Shown here: positions 59,661 to 59,903 of the stretch, in pieces
How the letters are laid out: each line of letters opens with the position of its first letter
How positions within the stretch are numbered: position 1 is the first letter of the stretch
From: Thermomicrobiales bacterium
Lineage (GTDB): Bacteria; Chloroflexota; Chloroflexia; Thermomicrobiales; UBA6265
Direction: 5' to 3'
DNA length: 59,903 nucleotides
NCBI GenBank assembly: GCA_041390825.1
Contig: JAWKPF010000028.1
Coordinates: forward strand, 1-59,903
Translations under genes and position numbers: made by a program
Notes under the pieces: generated by a model
Database searches by the model: none
The model's input: only the letters and a program-made list of their open reading frames with translations
Told to the model about the DNA's origin: nothing

Positions 59661-59782
59661 CGCGGACTCCGACTGGAGCCACAGGGGCAGACCATCGTCC
59701 CACCGTTGAAACACTGGGCTATACCCCTCAGCAATCACTCGGATTCCGCAAGACGTCGCCTCGATCGGCAAGCGCAGCGCGA

Positions 59783-59820
59783 GAGGACGAGCGCATACGC
59801 CCGTCCTCCCGCCCCTTTTC
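59783..59820. terminator. Hairpin terminator between convergent genes
   Basis: GAGGACG (59783-59789) pairs with CGTCCTC (59802-59808) over 12 nt, followed on the plus strand by a C/T-rich tail with TTTT (59816-59819). Confidence 0.6.
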
Positions 59821-59821
59821 T

Positions 59822-59849
59822 TTCTACCTGTTGCCTTTTGCCTCTATTC
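59822..59849. repeat. Single-arm heptamer array, TGTTGCC type
   Basis: Four 7-nt units, including TGTTGCC as in the sufC/sufB gap (32204-32231). The last unit overlaps the stop codon region of the partial minus-strand gene. No opposing arm lies within the window. Confidence 0.5.
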
Positions 59850-59903
59850 GACCACCCGCAACGTGGCCGCCATACCGCCGCCCTCTGCATCGCCATGAAG
59901 CGA
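59844..59903 (-). CDS. C-terminal end of a protein, possibly thiolase-like
   Basis: Only the last 19 codons and the TAG stop are present. The tail SLHGDAEGGGMAATLRVVE resembles the Gly-rich end of thiolases (GGGMGxAxxxE), but 19 residues are too few for a firm call. The stop adjoins a heptamer array, the usual position of these elements. Confidence 0.35.
   Translation of the reverse strand, partial: SLHGDAEGGGMAATLRVVE

Overview
The window is GC-rich, gene-dense DNA that looks like the chromosome of a Chloroflexota bacterium, most likely of the class Thermomicrobia. This is inferred from several traits. There are Tat-type (RR) signals on most exported proteins, including both ABC solute-binding proteins. 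There are several large LuxR-type ATPase regulators, a fur-sufCBDS-sufU-Rieske operon, AI-2E, TerC and CNNM membrane proteins, and many GTG/TTG starts. No phage, insertion sequence, tRNA, rRNA or CRISPR array was seen.

Layout. (1) 1-11050, minus strand: a LacI-family regulator with its own promoter and operator, a five-gene dipeptide/oligopeptide-type ABC importer, two Gfo/Idh/MocA dehydrogenases around a SnoaL-like protein, and the 5' part of a leucyl aminopeptidase. The operator core at 10993-11006 is the 14-bp palindrome known for CelR of Thermobifida, so the importer may carry plant oligosaccharides rather than peptides. (2) 11150-13720, minus: two tandem M20 amidohydrolases. (3) 13800-20130: a mixed region with a small protein, an AI-2E transporter, a zinc-ribbon protein, a two-helix membrane protein coupled to a NUDIX hydrolase, a Tat-exported M23 peptidase and an SH3 protein. 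(4) 20268-26860, minus: a sugar-acid operon with a GntR/FCD regulator, a carbohydrate ABC importer without its ATPase, a GH109-like Gfo/Idh protein and a galactonate-dehydratase-like enolase. Two matching operators (GTATGCA-N-TGYATRC) lie in front of gntR and the binding-protein gene. (5) 26900-33700, minus: the Fe-S assembly operon fur-sufC-sufB-sufD-sufS-sufU-Rieske. (6) 33800-43700: a Tat-exported flavoprotein, a degenerate alpha/beta hydrolase, MarR, TerC, two paralogous Cys-rich exported proteins, a 2-hydroxyacid dehydrogenase, a HAD protein and an arylsulfatase. (7) 43700-53000: LuxR regulators, a LEA-like protein and a rubredoxin/GltD/ferredoxin fusion. (8) 53300-59903: a toastrack-domain protein, a glycosidase-like secreted protein, a polysaccharide deacetylase, an A-type Fe-S carrier, a primary-type sigma factor, a CNNM/CorC protein and a partial gene.

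The most unusual signal is a set of intergenic elements built from degenerate 7-bp units. In the clearest cases four heptamers face four reverse-complement heptamers across a 3-62 nt spacer. The first arm starts 0-10 nt after a stop codon, and the second ends shortly before the next start codon. Five of the six gaps of the fur-suf operon hold one. Heptamer sequence differs between sites (GGAAATR, GGCAATR, TGGACYC and CTRRCGA types) while the architecture stays the same. They resemble the heptanucleotide STRR repeats of heterocystous cyanobacteria, but arranged as intra-operon hairpins.
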